64,000 nt of DNA. It comes from Oxytricha trifallax. Taxonomy: Eukaryota > Ciliophora > Spirotrichea > Sporadotrichida > Oxytrichidae. The translations under genes and the position numbers were made by a program. Below, piece by piece: positions 23,348 through 35,471 of this stretch (within the stretch, counting starts at the first letter, position 1; each line of letters opens with the position of its first letter). The notes under the pieces are model-generated. The model was given only the letters and a program-made list of their open reading frames with translations, did no database searches and had not been told where the DNA came from. The stretch lies in NCBI GenBank assembly GCA_000711775.1, contig ARYC01019316.1, forward strand, positions 1 to 64,000, in the 5' to 3' direction.

Positions 23348-26251
23348 ATGACGATAGAGTTAAACATCTGTTTGCAGAATGTCAGGGGTATGAACTCAAA
23401 GTTAAAACAAGACCAATTAATGAGAGAAATAGAGAAAAAGAACCCAGACTACATAGGCCTAGTGGAAACTAGACTCTAAAGATTGATCGGAATAAATTGC
23501 AAAAACATAGCCAAAACGCAACTGGCAAGAAATGGAGGTATACTTGCACTAAACAGTGGCAAATACGAGATGAGAACAATAAAAACACTTAAAAAATATA
23601 TTACATGGACCATTCTGAATGTGGGAGGATTCCCACTACATGTAATAACAGCATACATCCCACCATATTGGAATGAAGAAGTAAAGGAGTTACAAAATAG
23701 ACTGATCTTTATGATCAAATCATTAAAACAAAAATGCTAGAAACAAAGAATAATTGTTATGGGGGATTTCAACTTCCACATTAAAGATTTGGGGAAAAGA
23801 CTGAATAAAGAGGGCCTCAAAGAATCTTTACCTGAAGGAGTGGTTACTCACACCAGAGGGAACCAATTAGATCAAATATTTTCAAACGTGGAGACTGTCA
23901 CCTGGGAAACAAGCTAGCTAAGTTAAACGGACCACAAACTAATTTAAGTCAAGTTAAAAATTAATTACCAAGAAAGTGATTTAAAGCTATCGGACAGAGA
24001 AAGGACTATAAGAATTTCAGATGTTAGAAACTAATGCTGGAAAACATTCATAGAAGAAGGAAGGGAAATGACTGAAGAGGACTTAAATTAACCAATACAG
24101 AAATGCTTTGAAGATAAAATAGGGAAGCAATTCAAAGGGAGAAATTGGTACTAACAACCGCCCGAGTGGGCAATAAAATGCAATGGAACAGCAGCTGGAA
24201 ACGTTATTTAAGACACTAAAACAAAATGGAAAGAAGCAATGAGAGACTTAGAATAATGCCTAGAAAGAAACGATGTTAGAGGTTTTTTCTACCTGGTAAA
24301 GAGGTTAACCAAGAGCTAAAAACAAGCTCAACCAATTAAAGGACTGACGATAAAAGACGAGAGGACTGAAATAGGAGATCACACGAAAGAACAAGTCCTA
24401 AAATACTATCGTGAACTTTTCAGAGACAACAGGGAGTAAAAAGAAAGGGACAGAAACAAAAAGGACACGTTAATGATTGATGAACAAGACAAAGAAAATC
24501 TATGTGATGAAGCCGATGTGGAGAAAAGTATATAGGAATGTAACTTTAACAAAGCTATTGGTCCAGATGGATTTGATGGAAAGATGCTAAATAAATCTAA
24601 AACCATTTCCAAAACTGTGAGCAAGAAGATCAACCAATGGTTAAACGAAGGCCACATTCCATAATATATAAAAGAAGGGAGGTTGATACTCTTGAGCAAG
24701 GAACAAAAGGAATCTTATCCAGAGGTCAATAATACAAGACCTATTGTGGTTAATTCTCATTTAGGAAAAATAGTAGAAAAAGTAATAATCAACATAATAA
24801 ATGAGGAAAAAAGTGGGCTATTAAAAACTGGTAATTACCAAAATGGATTTAAAGAAAACAAAAGCACACACATAAACTTAATTAGAATGCTGGAGCACAT
24901 AAAGAACTCCAGAAAAAAGAGCAAATAGAGAGAGGCCTACCTACTAGTGGACCTACAGAAGGCGTATGACTCAGTCTGGAAAGACAAATTGATGAAGATT
25001 CTACAAGACAGGAGTGTTAGTTAAAAAGACGCGAAATGCGTAAAACTAATTTAGTAACTCTACACAAACAACAAAATTATTTATGAAGGAGAGGAAATAA
25101 ATACAGAACAAGGAGTAGCTCAGGGTAGCAGACTTTCACCAATGTTATTTAACATCTACCTACAAGACGCACTCTTCTCATAACAAGAACTAATGTCACT
25201 GATAAAACAAGGCAAACTTATTGCGTTTGCCGACGATATACTGATAAATGTTAAAGACCCTCAACAATTCAAAAGGGTAATAAACAGCTTCAGGGAGATT
25301 GAGAAGTCTCATAACTTGAAATTGAACACCAAGAAAACTGTGTTCATGAGCGATGCAAAGTGTTTTGAACGGGAATTCCAAATTGAAGGGATAAATAAGG
25401 TTCAGGAAACAAAATACTTGGGATTAAAAACTTGTTTAAACACTCAAGAACTACTTAAGACTACTTGGAATGAGATGAAGAAGAAAGTAGAAATGTACAG
25501 GAGACTGACTAGCTCAAGTAATCCTACTGTGAGTGATACCATTATGACAGCTTAAATCAGATCATTGATGATATACAAATACACCCCACTTATAGCGGCA
25601 CAATTCATTAAGATTGAAGAGATAGAGAAGATGGAACTTCAACTTAAGAGACTAGCCTTCAGAACATCCAGAGATATTCCAAACATAATCTTGAGAAATG
25701 TGACAGAACTAAAAGACACAAAAACGTGTGAAATAATTAGAGATCTGGTTCTGAAGAACATGAGAAAGATAAATTTGAAAATTGACTAGCTCATTCAACC
25801 AAAGTAAATAAATGAGGTGTTAAAACAACAGGAAAAAGACCTTAAAAAAAGGAGCAAAATATTCTTGACTAAAAACGTTATGGATACAATGATGGCAATC
25901 AGCCAGGGAAGGACGATAGCGAGCTACGGCATGTAGCATTACTGCAGTATTCATAAAGTGTTTGTTGACGCAAATCACATGAGAACATGTAACTTGATAA
26001 ATACAGCTGGAGACCCGAACAGATTCTCTAAACGACTAAGGGAGAAGAGAATAGTGGACATGAGTAAATAAGAACAAGTAGAGATAATTACAAACATGCT
26101 GTGGCTAGACGAAAGAATAAGGAAGCTGGAGGCACACGAATACTACCAGCCAGTAAAGAAACTGTTCAGGATAACGTATGTCAAGAAAATAAAGCAGGAT
26201 TTTGACGAGCAGATACTAAATACAACCAAAGAAAGTTAAACATCTAAGTGA
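23348..26251 (+). CDS. LINE ORF2: APE endonuclease / reverse transcriptase, intact
   Basis: An uninterrupted frame of 967 codons from ATG 23348 to TGA 26249-26251, reading TAA/TAG as Gln throughout. N-terminal endonuclease motifs: QNVRGMNSK, GLVETRL (catalytic Glu, about residue 42), VITAYIPP, MGDFNFH (about 139), NQLDQIFSN and TDHKLI. Reverse transcriptase motifs from about residue 460: NTRPIVVNSHLGKIVEK, LLVDLQKAYDSVW (motif A), GVAQGSRLSPMLFNIYL (motif B), IAFADDILI (motif C, about 625), LKLNTKKTVFM and KYLGL. A C-terminal HYCSIH...HMRTC may be a zinc knuckle. The protein would nick DNA and copy its RNA at the target. An intact frame among decayed neighbours suggests recent insertion. Exact clade not assigned. 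Confidence 0.95.
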
Positions 26252-26259
26252 AAGTATAG

Positions 26260-27205
26260 ACAAAAGAGCTAAATTATACAGATTCAGAGAGGCACACTTT
26301 CATATTACTGTTATTATTTAGCTTGCAATCTAACTTTTGCAATTTGTGAATTTCATATTTTAATTTACCTAAAGTTACTGACCTGACTAATTGTATCAAT
26401 TGTATTTCCTTTAAAGAACTTTCTTTCTACTCAGTCATTAAAATTATAAATCTTGATTTCTGTATTATAAGTGATGAATATTTTTTTACGAATCAATAAT
26501 TTATTTTTATCAATATTAATTCTAACAGAAGAAAAGTGATGCATCAATAATCTACAGTAGCTAGGCTTATGAATCAAATTTTTTATTTATTATAACTCAT
26601 ACAAGTATTCTATATTTACTAGAAAGATTAAAAAAATAAATACTAAAGATATTCATAAAAAATTCCCACTCTTATCATCAAATATTAACAAGATAAATTT
26701 TCCAAAGAGATATATTTTTAAATGGGAAGTTGATGATAACCATATTACTTATATTTATATATATTTTGTAATCCATTTCCTTCATTAGATTGATATAATT
26801 TTAAATTGTTAAATATTTAATTATAGTAATCAATTTTTTAATATATCTTTAAACTCATTAGTTGCTACTTTATTATCAAATAATACACTATTTTCTATAC
26901 TAGATATTGCCTATAAGATATTAAATTTTCTGACTTTATCATAATTCCTTAATAAAAATAACCGATACAACGCTGACAATATGATCATCACTTAAAATGC
27001 AAGATTTTAGTGTTTTTTTCTCGAATAACTTAAAAAATAAAGTGATTACTTATACTATGCGAGTTACAAGTTGCATATTGAAGTGATCACTGCTATACTG
27101 CTCCTCACGATTATGATCGACACCATGGTCTTTATGACCACGAAACAATAACTTTGAAATTCATGTTTTTAGTGTTAATTCGTTTTATGAGTAAAAATTG
27201 AAATT
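26260..27205. other. AT-rich stretch, nothing recognised
   Basis: Between the LINE and a fold-back repeat. I see no coding block, RNA gene or repeat family, apart from a slightly more complex, GC-richer piece at about 27040-27130 (ATACTGCTCCTCACGATTAT) of unknown nature. The LINE 3' untranslated region may extend into the first part. Confidence 0.5.
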
Positions 27206-27210
27206 TTTAA

Positions 27211-27700
27211 ACTAAAATACATAAATTACATACACTATTTTTATGAGAATTTATTTAAATTTTCATAACTCCACACTAACTCAATTTTAAATTCATTTCG
27301 TGATAGAATGCGTTAATTTATAATTTAATTACTCAAATAGGTACAATATAATTTAAATGAAAAATATTTTTGAAGAAATGTATGAATATTTTTAGTTAAT
27401 TTAGAGTTAAATCATAATTTACAAATAATTTATAATTAAAACAATACTAACGTTTTAAAAATATTTTAAATAATAATTAATAATGTTTGTGTATAAATTC
27501 TATATCAATTAAAAATATTCATACATTTCTTTAAACTATATTCCATTTAAGTTATATTGTTCCTATTTGAGTAATTAAATTATAATTTAACACACTCTAT
27601 CACGAAATGAACTTAAAATTGAGTTAGTGTGTAGTTATGTAAATTTAAATAAATTCTCATAAAAATAGTGTATGTAATTTAAGTATTTTAGATTGTATTT
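27211..27700. repeat. Fold-back repeat with arms of ~195 bp
   Basis: The left arm (about 27211-27405) contains ACATACACTATTTTTATGAG and CACTAACTCAATTTTAA; the right arm (about 27500-27700) carries the reverse complement with roughly one difference in ten. The unpaired centre is about 95-110 bp. The layout (long arms, short loop, no ORF) is the same as the fold-backs at 17299-18119 and 53123-53573, but the sequence is different. No target duplication is evident. Confidence 0.75.
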
Positions 27701-27839
27701 TAGTATTACAAAAAATTTTACTAACTTTAATAATTTTTACTGGAGAAAAACTGTTGCACATCGTAAAATCTAGTAATATAAATAATTATGAAATTAACTT
27801 ATAAAGCTTAAAGTGTAATTATAAGTTTTAAATTATTAA

Positions 27840-29420
27840 GGGAGCAACCCCATAATCTAAATAATAATAAAAATATGATCACATTGAGGTCTCTGGAGAC
27901 CCCCGATCAAATAAGCATGATAGCTTGTTAAGGGACTAGCCCTATCAGTTTGTTTTGGAGATTCTCTCCGGTATACTGAATCTTTCATCTTCTCTTGTTT
28001 CTTCTTTTTCCCTTTCCTTTACCTCTTCCTTTGTTGTTTTTCTTTCTCTGTTGTCTGCCTCTGCTTTTCTTGGGTCTCTGGTGCAAGATTTGTACTGTTT
28101 CTCCTTAGTCTCAGAATTTGAATTGTGTGTCAAAGTGTTTGACATTCATCGAAAACTTCAGTTGTTTAGTTGCTAAAAGTTCCTTGCATCTGGTGGTAAT
28201 GAGTTGAGTATAATCGCTTTTCGTAAAGTTGTTATGTTTTTGTAGGCATTTTATGTAAATTTCTACCTTGTTAATGTGAGTGGTAATCTGAGGTTACTGA
28301 GATGCAGCTTGCTTCGTTTGATGTAGCATTCTTAATTATTATTACTGTTAGTAATCTGAAGAAGTTTACCTCTTCGTCTGGGTTGTCTACTGCCGAGCCT
28401 GTTTTTTCTTTTATTTCTGCGGCTAGTTGACGTCTCCCATATTCATCCATTTTAATAAGGTGTCTCTGTTAATTCCGACTAGCATACCACTGATTGCTGT
28501 AGTAAACCCTTTTATTCTATTGTAGAGGGTTGTGGTGATTGTGTTTATCCATATTGAAATGCATGACTCTCTTGTATCAAATCTCTCTACCAGTTAGGCT
28601 TTGGAAATAGATTGCATATCTTTATAAGTATTAGTTTTATGATTATAATCTTAATCATTAATTTCACTATTTAATTCTAAAATTTAAGGCTCGACCTTTT
28701 ATTATTAATTTCCCTTTTAGTACTAATTTTTATACAAGACGTAGTTGGCATCCTTCAATATTTCACGGATGTGATTCTTGAGTACTTCTGAGTATTCAGT
28801 GCCACTCCCTATTTAGTAGGTATGTTGGCTAGAGTTTTCCTCGAAGGAGCTCTCTTGGTAATAGGCGTCGTATTCATATTTTTCTTCGACTGAGCTCCAG
28901 TTTCCCTCGTTGTCTGAGTAGATTACTTTCTTTGTTATTAGGTTTTAGTTCCTGTTGAGGTCTGTGAGTCTCTGTTCGTACTCTTGGTATCTTCTTTTGA
29001 AGTCGTTGAGCTCTTTTTGGTGTTAACTATCTCTGACTACATATGTGTCAGTTTCTTAAGGTGGTGAGGCCGGCATGTCTGCCGTATTTTCAACTTGTGG
29101 GGAGGGTTGTCTCATTAGTTGTGGTTTAAGCATTTAAGATAGCTGTTGTGTCCATAGGTGGATTTGGTCGTCTTTGTTGGCTGCCTCGTATTTAAGCTTT
29201 GTGAGGTTGATTTAGAACTAGTTTAGTGTTTAGAAGCCTTTTCTGACGAGTTTTCTAACTATAAATGTTATTATTTCAAGTATGTGTAGTCCCCATTGTT
29301 CTTTGTTGTTTCTTATGATGTCCATTGTGTATTGTGCAAGGTGATCTAATTAATTATTTTCTATGTCACCTTGTATGACATCTCTTTGTGTTTTGCTCAG
29401 TATACCCATTTTGTGTTTCT
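27840..29420 (-). mobile_element. Retroelement E1: ORF1-only element with 3' hairpin and A/T microsatellite tail
   Basis: Minus-strand element. A long ORF (29409-27985) is followed by a GC-rich hairpin (27877-27908: GATCGGGGGTCTCC paired with GGAGACCTC) and then a TTATTATTATT-type tail. Element E2 at about 34200-34998 shares the protein C-terminus and the same hairpin-plus-tail ending. A 3' stem-loop followed by a short tandem repeat is the ending of several LINE clades (for example CR1/L2) and their non-autonomous partners. No reverse transcriptase is present here. Confidence 0.65.
27985..29409 (-). pseudogene. E1 ORF: Gag/ORF1-like protein with a basic RNA-binding tail
   Basis: ATG at 29409 (MGILSKTQRDVIQGDIENNQ). 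The ORF reads acidic and polar segments, then EVLKNHIREILKDANYVL, then an AT-rich interval (about 28615-28735) that may be an insertion, then GFTTAISGMLVGINRDTLL. A better coding frame for about 28300-28440 (EIKEKTGSAVDNPDEEVNFF) is shifted relative to the rest, and there is an in-frame TGA before the tail, so at least three lesions. The C-terminus is strongly basic (RPKKSRGRQQRKKNNKGRG) and is preceded by LKFSMNVKHFDTQFKF, which aligns with E2's IKFSVKVLQVQSSIKY. Probably an RNA-binding nucleocapsid-like protein; family not recognised. Confidence 0.6.
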
Positions 29421-29429
29421 TATTTAACT

Positions 29430-30640
29430 ATAATATAAATCATTAAATTGATAAGTTAAGAGAAGTAAGGTTGAGTGAATTCACAAGAAAATTATAAAAG
29501 TATGAAAATAATAGTTAATAAAAACCCTTCTCTTTATTAAAGAAAGTGCTTATGAATTTATAGAAAAACTTTCTTATTAATAATATGAATGAATTGATAA
29601 GATAGGAATAAATTTAAAAAATTAGAAAAGCTTAAAGTTTTTCTTGATGCTTTGTCTACTATCCCTATTTACTAAACATAAAACGTTTTAGTTCTAGGAG
29701 TTACTGAGCTTCTATTTAATGTAACTTTACTATTGGTAGAAATATTGATGCTTCTCGCTCAAGAGGAATCTAAAATTCATTTCAAATTTAAAATCATACT
29801 TTTTCATCGCACAATAAATCCTAAAGCTAACAGTATAGTTCATCACAAGTTTGCAATGAATTCAAAAAATAGTTATAATAATGAGGCAAAGTTAACTTCG
29901 TGATAAAGTACCACCTTAAAGACAAAAATAGTGAAGAGTTATAGATCAGAGCCTTATTTTAAAGTAAAGAGTAGTAAAATGGTAAACTACTTCATTTAAT
30001 AGTTATAATTAACTTAAAAAAATAAAGTTTGAATCAGTGTTTGAAACATCCATAAATCCCATCACTAAATAAGTCAAAAATTTCATTATATATTATAATT
30101 ATAGCATTAAAATTCTAAAGTATTTTTCTTTATTAAATAACTATTAATGAATGATCAAATTAGTAAAAAGGATTCTCTCGTATTATACATCAACAGAATA
30201 AAGTTATTAAATTTGTTGTGACCACTAGTTCTTATTTTAATAAACTTAGAAATTAATAAATATAATTTTATGTTTAATAAGTTTAAATACAAATAATAAG
30301 AATGGTATTATTCAACATGAAAGTTAAATAAGCCATTTGCTGCATATAGTTTAGAGAATAAATGTGATGCCAATAGCACTAAAATAATTAAATCAATTTG
30401 AAATGTTTCTTATAAGATCAAATTTTAAATACATTTATAAATATATATTGTGTTTTTTTTTTAATTTCATCAGATAAAAATAAAGTCAAAGTAAAAGTTA
30501 TACTTTATAAATGTAATTAAAAAGATATTTTAGCTATAAACTTATTAAATTTGTCTCCATCATCATTCCTTGAATTAGGAATTTTTACTCAAAGTCTCAA
30601 TTAATCGCTGCAAGGATCACTAAAATACTAACTATGAATA
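29430..30640. other. AT-rich stretch, nothing recognised
   Basis: No coding block stands out and no repeat family was matched. It contains short A/T-rich palindromic words only. Confidence 0.45.
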
Positions 30641-30659
30641 GTTTATTTAAGATGCTGAG

Positions 30660-31061
30660 TATATTTTGAATGATTTATGATTATATAATTGACGAAGATG
30701 ATTATGTCGAGGATTTGTGGAGATCACTGACAATTCTAAATAGGAAAATTTCAGTCAAATATTAACCAAAAAAATCTGTATAAAAAGAATGAAACACCTA
30801 AGGCCAATAATAATGAAATTTATAAAAGCCTTCAAAGTTTAACTTAAAAGACACTCTATTTATTGTGGTGTCAATTATATTGATAAAATGAAACTTTAAG
30901 TATTTGGTACTTCTGCTTTGAACTACAGCTACATGAACATCTTATCAGTAAAAGTTTTGCTCATTAATGATCTTTTAAAATTTTAATGTTTAGGCTGTTT
31001 TGTTGGGAAACGGAGTAATGTTGGAGTTATAGTAGTAAAATATTATGTTTTCATCTGAGTA
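30660..31061 (+). CDS. Coding segments of an unknown protein
   Basis: Plus-strand pieces with clearly coding composition. ATG at about 30670 (MIYDYIIDEDDYVEDLWRSL) continues to about 30785. A shifted frame carries LYKKNETPKANNNEIYKSL, and a third carries VNYIDKMKLQVFGTSALNY and CLGCFVGKRSNVGVIVVKYY up to TGA near 31060. Codons starting with G reach 26-29%. The frame changes mean either short introns or IESs, or decay. No domain is recognised. Confidence 0.45.
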
Positions 31062-31069
31062 GTTCTGGT

Positions 31070-34000
31070 AATTAATCCTTGAGATCAAATAAAAAATTGA
31101 TGTATAAATTGAACAATTTCATTTAATGTATGCCATTTTTTAATAATAATAATAATTTAGTTTTTTACATAAAATTAATATTTTAATCTAAAATTGTAAT
31201 AGTAGTTAAATATAAAATAGTGTTTCCATTAGTAAAAATATAATTTCGATGATTAATAACATGAGAAGATGATATCGAGGGTAAATTTATCTATAGAGAT
31301 ACATTTTTAATACCATTATGAAAATATTATATGCTTTCCAATCATATTTTAAAATGTGATATTTTTTTCTCAATTTATTGAATATTTATCATTTTTATTT
31401 AATATTGATATTATGTGAAGATTTAGACCCCCCCCCTTATTCTAACAAATTTTAGCTTCTAAATCTATAAAATCTTAGAAGCTTTTCATTTACTTTATTA
31501 TTGAATGTAGTTACAAACCTTTCTTCTTATGCCTTAGTGTTCCTCAACTGATACTCAATTGCTCCAAAACATGTGTGAGAACTACCAATATAAATTAAAT
31601 AAAATTAAAAAATGAATTTACAAAAATAAAATTAAGACTATTTATTATTTTAAATCTCTATTGAACACAAGATATGGTCTAATCAAGAATATAGAAATCA
31701 AATTATCATATTTAGTAAAGCATATCTCTTTAATCACATAATTAAACAGCTGTCTTCATCCTTTGCAAATGGTTCACTATTTTATAAAAAATGTTAATAG
31801 TTTGCAAAAACAGAATTATTTTAAAGTCTTATCTCAAATTATTCAGCATTTCTTTCAAAAATGGTCGATAATTGAAGTATATTATAGCAAGAAATGTAGA
31901 ATCTTTGATTAATTACAAGATATAATTTCTAACATAATATTTACTATTAGCAAAAGTTTAAATTTGAGTAATTACATTATAAACGTCGACTTGGTTTTAG
32001 TGGAATGCTCACAAGATTATTCTTTAATTTAAACACAATTTTTTCTATATAAAAATATAAAAAACAAATGAAATCATTTATTTCATTCTATCATATGTCT
32101 TAATCGTGGTTTTAGTGTCTTTAGCATCATTTTGAAAATGTAATTTCTATAAAAGTTTAACATTTTTCAAAATCTTATAATAAATTAAAGTTATTTATTC
32201 TTCTATAATCCTTAACATTTGAAATTCTTGCAATAAATAACATATTTATCAAATGTCTTGGATATAATTTTTAAGAAGGTAATTGATAAAAGTAATTAAT
32301 TTATTTGTGCTTTATTAAACATAATTTTAAAGATAAATTTCTGATCCTCAGTCAAATCAAGTAATTTAAGAAAGTTCAATTATAGAAAGGGAGGATTCTA
32401 AACTTTAATAATCAACTTATTTATGTAGTGATTAATTACAAATCTACAATAGTTCTTTGTATTTACCAATATGTTATTTTTTCTTGAAAAAACTTTTTAA
32501 TAATTTATTAAATTTAAAACATTTTAGTCATTCACTTGAAATTGATGAAAATTTTAATAAAATAAATAGCAGTTAGAGATATAGTTTTTCTCAAATTATG
32601 TTTCTTCATATATTTCACTGCACTCTCCATTTTTTTATTATCAAATCTGATCTTTGAAATCGAAAATCATTTTTAATGTACATTTGCGTTCACTTTTAAT
32701 TAAGTAGATTTTTTTTAAGTCTATGGATCTATTATACTGGTTTTAATCAGTATCCAAATTCTACATTGCTTGGTATTAATTCAATTATTTTTATTGCTCA
32801 ATACATTTTATTATTCTTTTATTTGGCATTAACTTTCTAACGAAATCTTGGTTATTGTTGAAGTTGCTCCTTATTAAATTGTGTTACTATGATCACCGTC
32901 AAGCTACTTAATGTTTCTTTATGATGCATAATTGTGAAAGACTTCAGCAAATTAATAATCAATTTATTCAATAAGAATAAAACAATTGCTACTAAGGTTC
33001 TATTCCTTGCAATTCTTATAGATTTTGCTCATTGAAATTAAGTAAATTAAAATGTTTACAGAATGGGCTATTTTTATTCTTTTTATCAGATTTAATATAG
33101 TTTCTCAGTATAAATAGTAAGATCTCTTGCTAAAAGCAAAGCTCTTGTTTAAGAGAGCGCCCCTTAATCTAAGCCTATTCAATCTTTAGTGGAAGATATA
33201 AATTTTATATAATAAAGTTTATAATTACAAACGCCTCCTTTTAATCAATCTCTACAAATGCAATTATAAAAGAATACGAGATTATTTTTTTTTGAAGAAT
33301 GAATTATAAGTGATTAATTTTTAATTAGTACCGGAAGAACAACTAGAATTTGTAAGACACTGATTAATTGTAAATTAAATCATAAATAATGGAGTTTTCT
33401 GAGATTAGTAATTAGTTATTGTGATTAAAACATTTAAACTCTTAATTATTTTATCACAATGCTTTCTAAGTAAAATTAATTTTATATAACACTATTTCTT
33501 CAATTCAAGTCCCTTTAATTAAAAGTTATTTAAATAGAATATTGAATTTACCCTCGATACTTTTTATTAAAACAGAAAGCGTGCTAGAATAACTATTCTT
33601 TAATAAATAATATATTCAACTTCCTCTCTCGTCTTGATTATTCTTAATTTATAACCTTTAATCTAAATTAATTCGAAATATTTTTATAACATTTTCAAGA
33701 ATTTTACATGGTTTTCTTGATAGTCTTATGGCCGGAAATTATAAAAAATTATGTTGATATTCTTTTACATTTCAGTTTGTTTTAGAATCAGAATAATTAT
33801 TGTGCCTGAGTTTAAATGCTTTTTATCTTAGAAATTAACGTAATTTATAACATAATTATTAATCTAAATGGAAAAGGCAAATATAATTATTAAAATCTAA
33901 CTAATTAATATAGTTAATTAATTTTATAAAGCTAGGTCTTTTATTTAATTTGAATGAATCAAAATCATGATTCACTTGTTATTAATAATATAAATAGTAT

Positions 34001-34190
34001 TTCATTTTAAATAAAATAATAATAATACCAAGTGCTGCAATAAGAACCATAATATTTTTAGCAATTCAAGATTAAAATTTAGAACTAAATAATTCATGGT
34101 CGCATTAAAAATAGAAAGAATAACTTAAATAATGAAGTCAGCAGATTAAAATCGGTCATAATAGATACGAGCTTTAAGCTATCATCTTTC
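31070..34190. other. AT-rich stretch with little recognisable content
   Basis: About 3 kb of A/T-rich DNA. A run of nine C at 31430-31438 after GATTTAGA resembles the terminus of the 17299-18119 fold-back (ACTTAGACCCCCCCC) and might be a remnant of that family. A Cys-containing TGA-free frame at about 32850-33290 on the plus strand has weak coding composition and is not called. No RNA gene was recognised. Confidence 0.45.
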
Positions 34191-34199
34191 CTACTGATA

Positions 34200-34955
34200 T
34201 TTACTTAATTGCACATCTTTGGGGGTAATCCTCCACCAAAGTCAAAGACTTTCCAGACTACTACTCAACCAAAACTGACTAAGCATTCAAAGACCTCATT
34301 GACGAAGCCAACAATGGCACTAAAGTTTCAGCTTGAACTCTTTTCAAAGCCCTAGAACTTAAAGAACAAATAGTCTCTCTCAGAATCCAAGCAGCAACCC
34401 AAGGACTAGCAAACACAATTGCTTGCTACTTCGAACAAATCGAAGATATCCTTGACAGAGAAACTAAAGCCTAGCACACCATAGCTAATGACCTTGGTAC
34501 TCCCAAACAAATCAGGACCTTTCTCAAAACCAATGACAAGTTTAGATCCTACAACTAAGAAGTCATCATGTACTGCGACACAGACCAAGACCTCATGCTA
34601 AACACAAACATAATCAGATTTAAAACACCTTGGAATTATTCCAAAAACCTCTCATCCGATCTCATCTTCTTCATGAAAGAAAACTTTAAATCGTTTATTT
34701 CCCTTGGTCTTATTAAATTCTCAGTCAAAGTCTTATAAGTTTAATCATCAATTAAATACAAACACCAAGGTGACGACTCCGTCACCATCTTAAGACAAGA
34801 CCGAAGAAGACAAAATCAATTCACTGGCAGAAAATCAAACAACAAGCAAAGACAACCAAAGAAAACCAGAAGAAACAACAAAAAGAGAAGAAACAACCAA
34901 AGGAACTGAGTTCCTTTTTAATGATATGCTCGGGGGGCTTTAAGCCCTCGATGCG

Positions 34956-34996
<41 letters not shown>

Positions 34997-34998
34997 TT
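34200..34998 (+). mobile_element. Retroelement E2: ORF1-only element with 3' hairpin and (ATTT)n tail
   Basis: Plus-strand relative of E1. The ORF ends at TGA 34907-34909. It is followed by a hairpin (GCTCGGGGGGCTT paired with AAGCCCTC, 34928-34952) and then about ten tandem ATTT units (34958-34997). Codon usage is C- and A-rich, unlike the flanks. The 5' end is not defined and may be truncated: the reading frame is open from the first recognisable base. Confidence 0.7.
34208..34909 (+). pseudogene. E2 ORF: Gag/ORF1-like protein with a basic tail
   Basis: About 233 codons, open from about 34208 with one in-frame TGA near 34334; the 5' part may be missing. Segments: STKTDQAFKDLIDEANNGTK, LKEQIVSLRIQAATQGLANT (helical), FEQIEDILDRETKAQHTIAN, then TILRQDRRRQNQFTGRKSNN and a terminal Arg/Asn/Lys-rich tail. 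The region IKFSVKVLQVQSSIKYKHQG aligns with E1. The basic tail suggests RNA or single-strand DNA binding. Family not recognised; a LINE ORF1 is the best guess from architecture. Confidence 0.6.
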
Positions 34999-34999
34999 A

Positions 35000-35366
35000 T
35001 TATCTTTGGGGGTTAGAAGTGTTCGGTTGTGATGTTATTATCTTTTTCAATACTCACACCGCTTATTCTGTCACATATACTCTAAATACTTCTTGATGCT
35101 ATTGTTCGGAATAAGACCATGATGCATCGGTAATAAAATCTTGAATTGATACAAAGCTTAATTTAGTAAAAGTTATTATACAAATCACAAATATTAAATA
35201 GGCTGTAGTGTTGGAGTTTCTGTGAATCCTTGCTTGAACAAAATGAATTAGCATATATTATTACAAACAAACAACCTAAGATATTAGCGTAAATAATAAT
35301 TTGAGATTTTAACAAATTCAGAGTTAATGATAATCCGATTGTATAAAATCCTTATCTAGAATGGTG
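35000..35366. other. Short intergenic stretch between E2 and TBE copy C
   Basis: Unremarkable A/T-rich DNA, slightly more complex near 35000-35130. No gene, repeat or motif assigned. Confidence 0.4.
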
Positions 35367-35369
35367 AGT

Positions 35370-35454
35370 CAAAACCCCAAAACCCCTTAGTGAGGTTTAT
35401 AAGTGCTTTGATTTGTAGGGTATAGTTGGGGTCTTATTGGGGTTAGTAGAGAAA
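35370..35454. repeat. TBE copy C left inverted terminal repeat
   Basis: CAAAACCCCAAAACCCC, then TTAGTGAGGTTTATAAGTGC, continuing to GTAGAGAAA. The right end carries the same sequence inverted. AGT precedes it. Confidence 0.95.
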
Positions 35455-35471
35455 TTAGGTCTATTTACAAA

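Larger units (their letters stand above)
22930..26300 (+). mobile_element. LINE (non-LTR retrotransposon) with intact endonuclease/RT ORF
   Basis: A plus-strand element with a short basic ORF1-like piece and one long ORF2 encoding an APE endonuclease and a reverse transcriptase. Base composition is clearly richer in G and C than the flanks. The 5' limit is uncertain: it abuts the Rep-like fragment at about 22925 and may be truncated. The 3' limit is also unclear; no poly(A) or hairpin tail comparable to E1/E2 is seen after the stop. No target duplication was identified. Confidence 0.92.

Noticed and set aside
27955..28176. Plus-strand Ser/Leu-rich ORF with signal-peptide-like start
   Set aside because: It is the complement of the Lys/Arg/Glu-rich tail region of E1; the hydrophobic look is a by-product.
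31421..31445. C9 run after GATTTAGA as an end of the 17299-18119 element family
   Set aside because: Only about 12 bases match and no inner arm sequence follows; too short to call.
33121..33185. Possible tRNA-like GC-richer piece (AGAGAGCGCCCCTTAATC)
   Set aside because: No consistent cloverleaf or box A/B could be drawn.
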